This document shows positions 26,091 to 27,776 of a DNA stretch of 27,776 bases, in pieces. Where the stretch lies: the NCBI RefSeq assembly GCF_000003605.2, contig NW_003122908.1, forward strand, positions 601,720 to 629,495. The letters are read 5' to 3'. The notes beneath the pieces are model-generated. The model did no database searches, was not told where the DNA came from, and worked only from the letters and a program-made list of their open reading frames with translations. The translations under genes and the position numbers were made by a program. The stretch comes from Saccoglossus kowalevskii (lineage: Eukaryota > Hemichordata > Enteropneusta > Harrimaniidae). Positions within the stretch are counted from its first letter, which is position 1; the number at the start of each line of letters is the position of its first letter.

Positions 26091-27134
26091 GTGCGTGAGG
26101 TCCCGGCATTTGGTTGACTACATACCGGTATATGTACGCAGGATAATCTATTGGTGTTCATATCATCCGTGACCGGGATAAAAACAACTCGATACCTCAG
26201 GCGATAGACACTCCGAGTGGCGGCGTAAATCCTAACTCTTTTGCGTGTAAACGTCCCCATTTGTCATGTCCTGTCTTGAGTGCCAAGGACACGTCAACAG
26301 AATGATGTAACAATTGTCACAGTTCACCTAGTTCTGTCACCGGATCCGCGGTGCTTTGTGACAATTTATTACTTGCCTGCGGCACGACACCGTTCGACTC
26401 ACTCGAGTGTGGCCTAGACGACAACAACATATACATGCCGGCGTTTGAGAAATCATATACAGTGTAGTTTCACTTCGATTACGACCTCAGATGTCAATCT
26501 ACTACTGTGAACTAATTGTGAAAGTTATTGATGTAGAGGGGGGGGGATATTTGCTTTCATTGGTTTGTGAAGGAAACACTATTATTCTATTGTCAACTGT
26601 GCATGATCGCTGGGCATAAATACATAAAAAGGATATTTCGTCAGCGAAATAAATATAAGAAACCGGCGAATATTAAGCCATACAGTAATTGCATTCACTA
26701 CTACCTTCTCAAATTTAAAGAAATCACCAAAATGCGACCGAAACCTTTAAAATGCGATCAAAATCCGTTCTTGACGTAAACTGGTCGAACAAAAAAGGAC
26801 ATTTTTGTCGTATTTTTTGAAAAGTATACCGTTTATTCATTTCAATAATGATACACATGTAAACCAGGGGAAACACATATTATATTTAAATTGGCAGTTT
26901 CTAGCGTTCTTTGGTGATTAATGCTGAGTCGGCTTACAAGAATGCAGTGTCAAATAAATGAGTCATATTTTATCAATGTTCCAAGGTTTTATTTTCCTAT
27001 AATTTGATCATTTGAGTCCATTGTGGTTAATATTCCTTGATGGAAAACAGACATAAATCTAAGCACGTTAAAAGTCACCAAAATCGGCTCGGATCGGTAA
27101 TAAATTGTCATGGGCATGGACGTGATAAAGGATG
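26091..27134. other. Intergenic stretch, nothing assigned
   Basis: Includes a G-run at 26538-26546. An ORF at 26567-26779 is unsupported. Confidence 0.35.
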
Positions 27135-27776
27135 TTAAAGGGTGGTGGTCGTCGCGCTGCGCATGTGCGACATTTTTGTTGATAAATATAGATTTTCCAG
27201 TAATTCGATGTAGTCTATTAAATGAATATCACGAGTATGAGTTTTGACTTGGACGCGACGCGCACTAAGTACAGTGATGACTCGTTCGATACCTTTCCAG
27301 TCACCAAAGAATTTACATAGTTAAAGGGCTGTTGTCGTCGCGCTGCGCATGTGTGACATTATTTGTCTTGATAAACATTGATATTCCCATGATCCAGTGC
27401 GCTCTTCTAATAGAAATCACAAGTACTTGTATGAGATTTGACCTGGGCGCGACTTGCACTAATTACCGCCGGTGACTCCTTCAATACCTTCCAATCACCT
27501 AAAACACCCAATTAAAGCTTGGTAATGTCCCAGTTGTAGTACTCGTTGGTCTGCACAACGATCAAAGTAGCCATCTTTTTTTATATGAGGCCCATATATC
27601 TCGCACATGCGTGGCGCGACGACTACGGCCCTTTAAAGCTTGGTAACGTCTCAGTCTGTGCTCGTTGGTCTGCGCCACAGTCAGCTTGCATCGGTGTCAC
27701 TGGGTGTATATGATAGAGGGAAGTTGTGCAACCAAATTTGCCGAGTTCGCAGTTTTTCGCCGATAAAAATATAACT
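27135..27776 (+). mobile_element. MITE, TTAA family B, outer copy interrupted by another and cut by the window edge
   Basis: The left half runs 27135-27320 (TTAAAGGGTGGTGGTCGTCG ... CACCAAAGAATTTACATAG). After the inserted copy, the right half resumes at 27633 with TTAAAGCTTGGTAACGTC. Its right terminus is not seen and the sequence diverges after about 27690. Confidence 0.65.
27321..27636 (+). mobile_element. MITE, TTAA family B, intact copy nested inside the outer one
   Basis: A 316-bp copy from TTAAAGGGCTGTTGTCGTCG to CGACGACTACGGCCCTTTAA with TTAA at each border. Aligns throughout with the reverse complement of 11868-12171. Confidence 0.8.

Noticed and set aside
27135-27776. Simple tandem duplication of halves as an explanation for the family-B repeats
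   Set aside because: The left-left-right-right order with TTAA at both inner junctions is explained more simply by one copy inserted into another.
1-27776. CRISPR array, prokaryotic operon or rRNA/tRNA gene
   Set aside because: The only regular array is the contiguous 34-bp minisatellite without spacers; no intact RNA gene or prokaryotic gene layout is visible.

Overview
The window reads as AT-rich nuclear DNA from an animal. Genes are split by long introns with GT..AG junctions, and most of the remaining sequence is repeats: MITEs, a fragment of a CR1/L2-like LINE and minisatellites. Domain content and repeat style fit a marine invertebrate, perhaps an amphioxus- or hemichordate-like deuterostome. 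The sequence alone does not settle the species. Nothing bacterial is present (no operons, no long ORFs).

Two protein-coding genes can be supported, and they converge. (1) At the left edge, on the + strand, is the 3' end of an unrecognised, probably coiled-coil gene: exons 728-1019 and 1694-1861, stop at 1859-1861, AATAAA at 1988-1993. (2) On the - strand, from about 21228 down to 4506, is a compact LDL-receptor-family membrane protein. Seven exons were assembled by splice sites and phase: signal peptide (21168-21228), first part of a YWTD beta-propeller (13083-13533), next blade (12441-12581), last blade (10005-10152), EGF-like module (7391-7510), transmembrane segment (6943-7069) and cytoplasmic tail with stop (4506-4695). 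All junctions I could test are phase-compatible. The exon expected for propeller blade 5, between 12441 and 10152, was not found; that intron is crowded with insertions. The protein would be about 450 residues, with no LDLa repeats and no NPxY motif.

The rest is introns, intergenic DNA and repeats. The most informative repeats are three related MITE families (A, B and C here) that share an end like TTAAAGsGsGGTsGTCGTC and have TTAA at both borders. At 27135-27776 one family-B copy sits inside another, and removing the inner copy plus one TTAA restores the outer one, which shows TTAA target duplication directly. Other repeats are a MITE with CGCGCCCTCT ends (10191-10452, relic at 18948-19140), a TTTAAGGTA-ended pair (1085-1534 and 23283-23752), an internally periodic element at 21759-22729, a GGACGGAC-tailed repeat at 14560-15440, a 34-bp minisatellite (17906-18537) and a perfect 43-bp duplication that doubles a CRE-like site (14236-14321).

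Right of 21228 I see the receptor's upstream region and repeats but no convincing gene. One weak exon-like ORF lies at 25993-26090.
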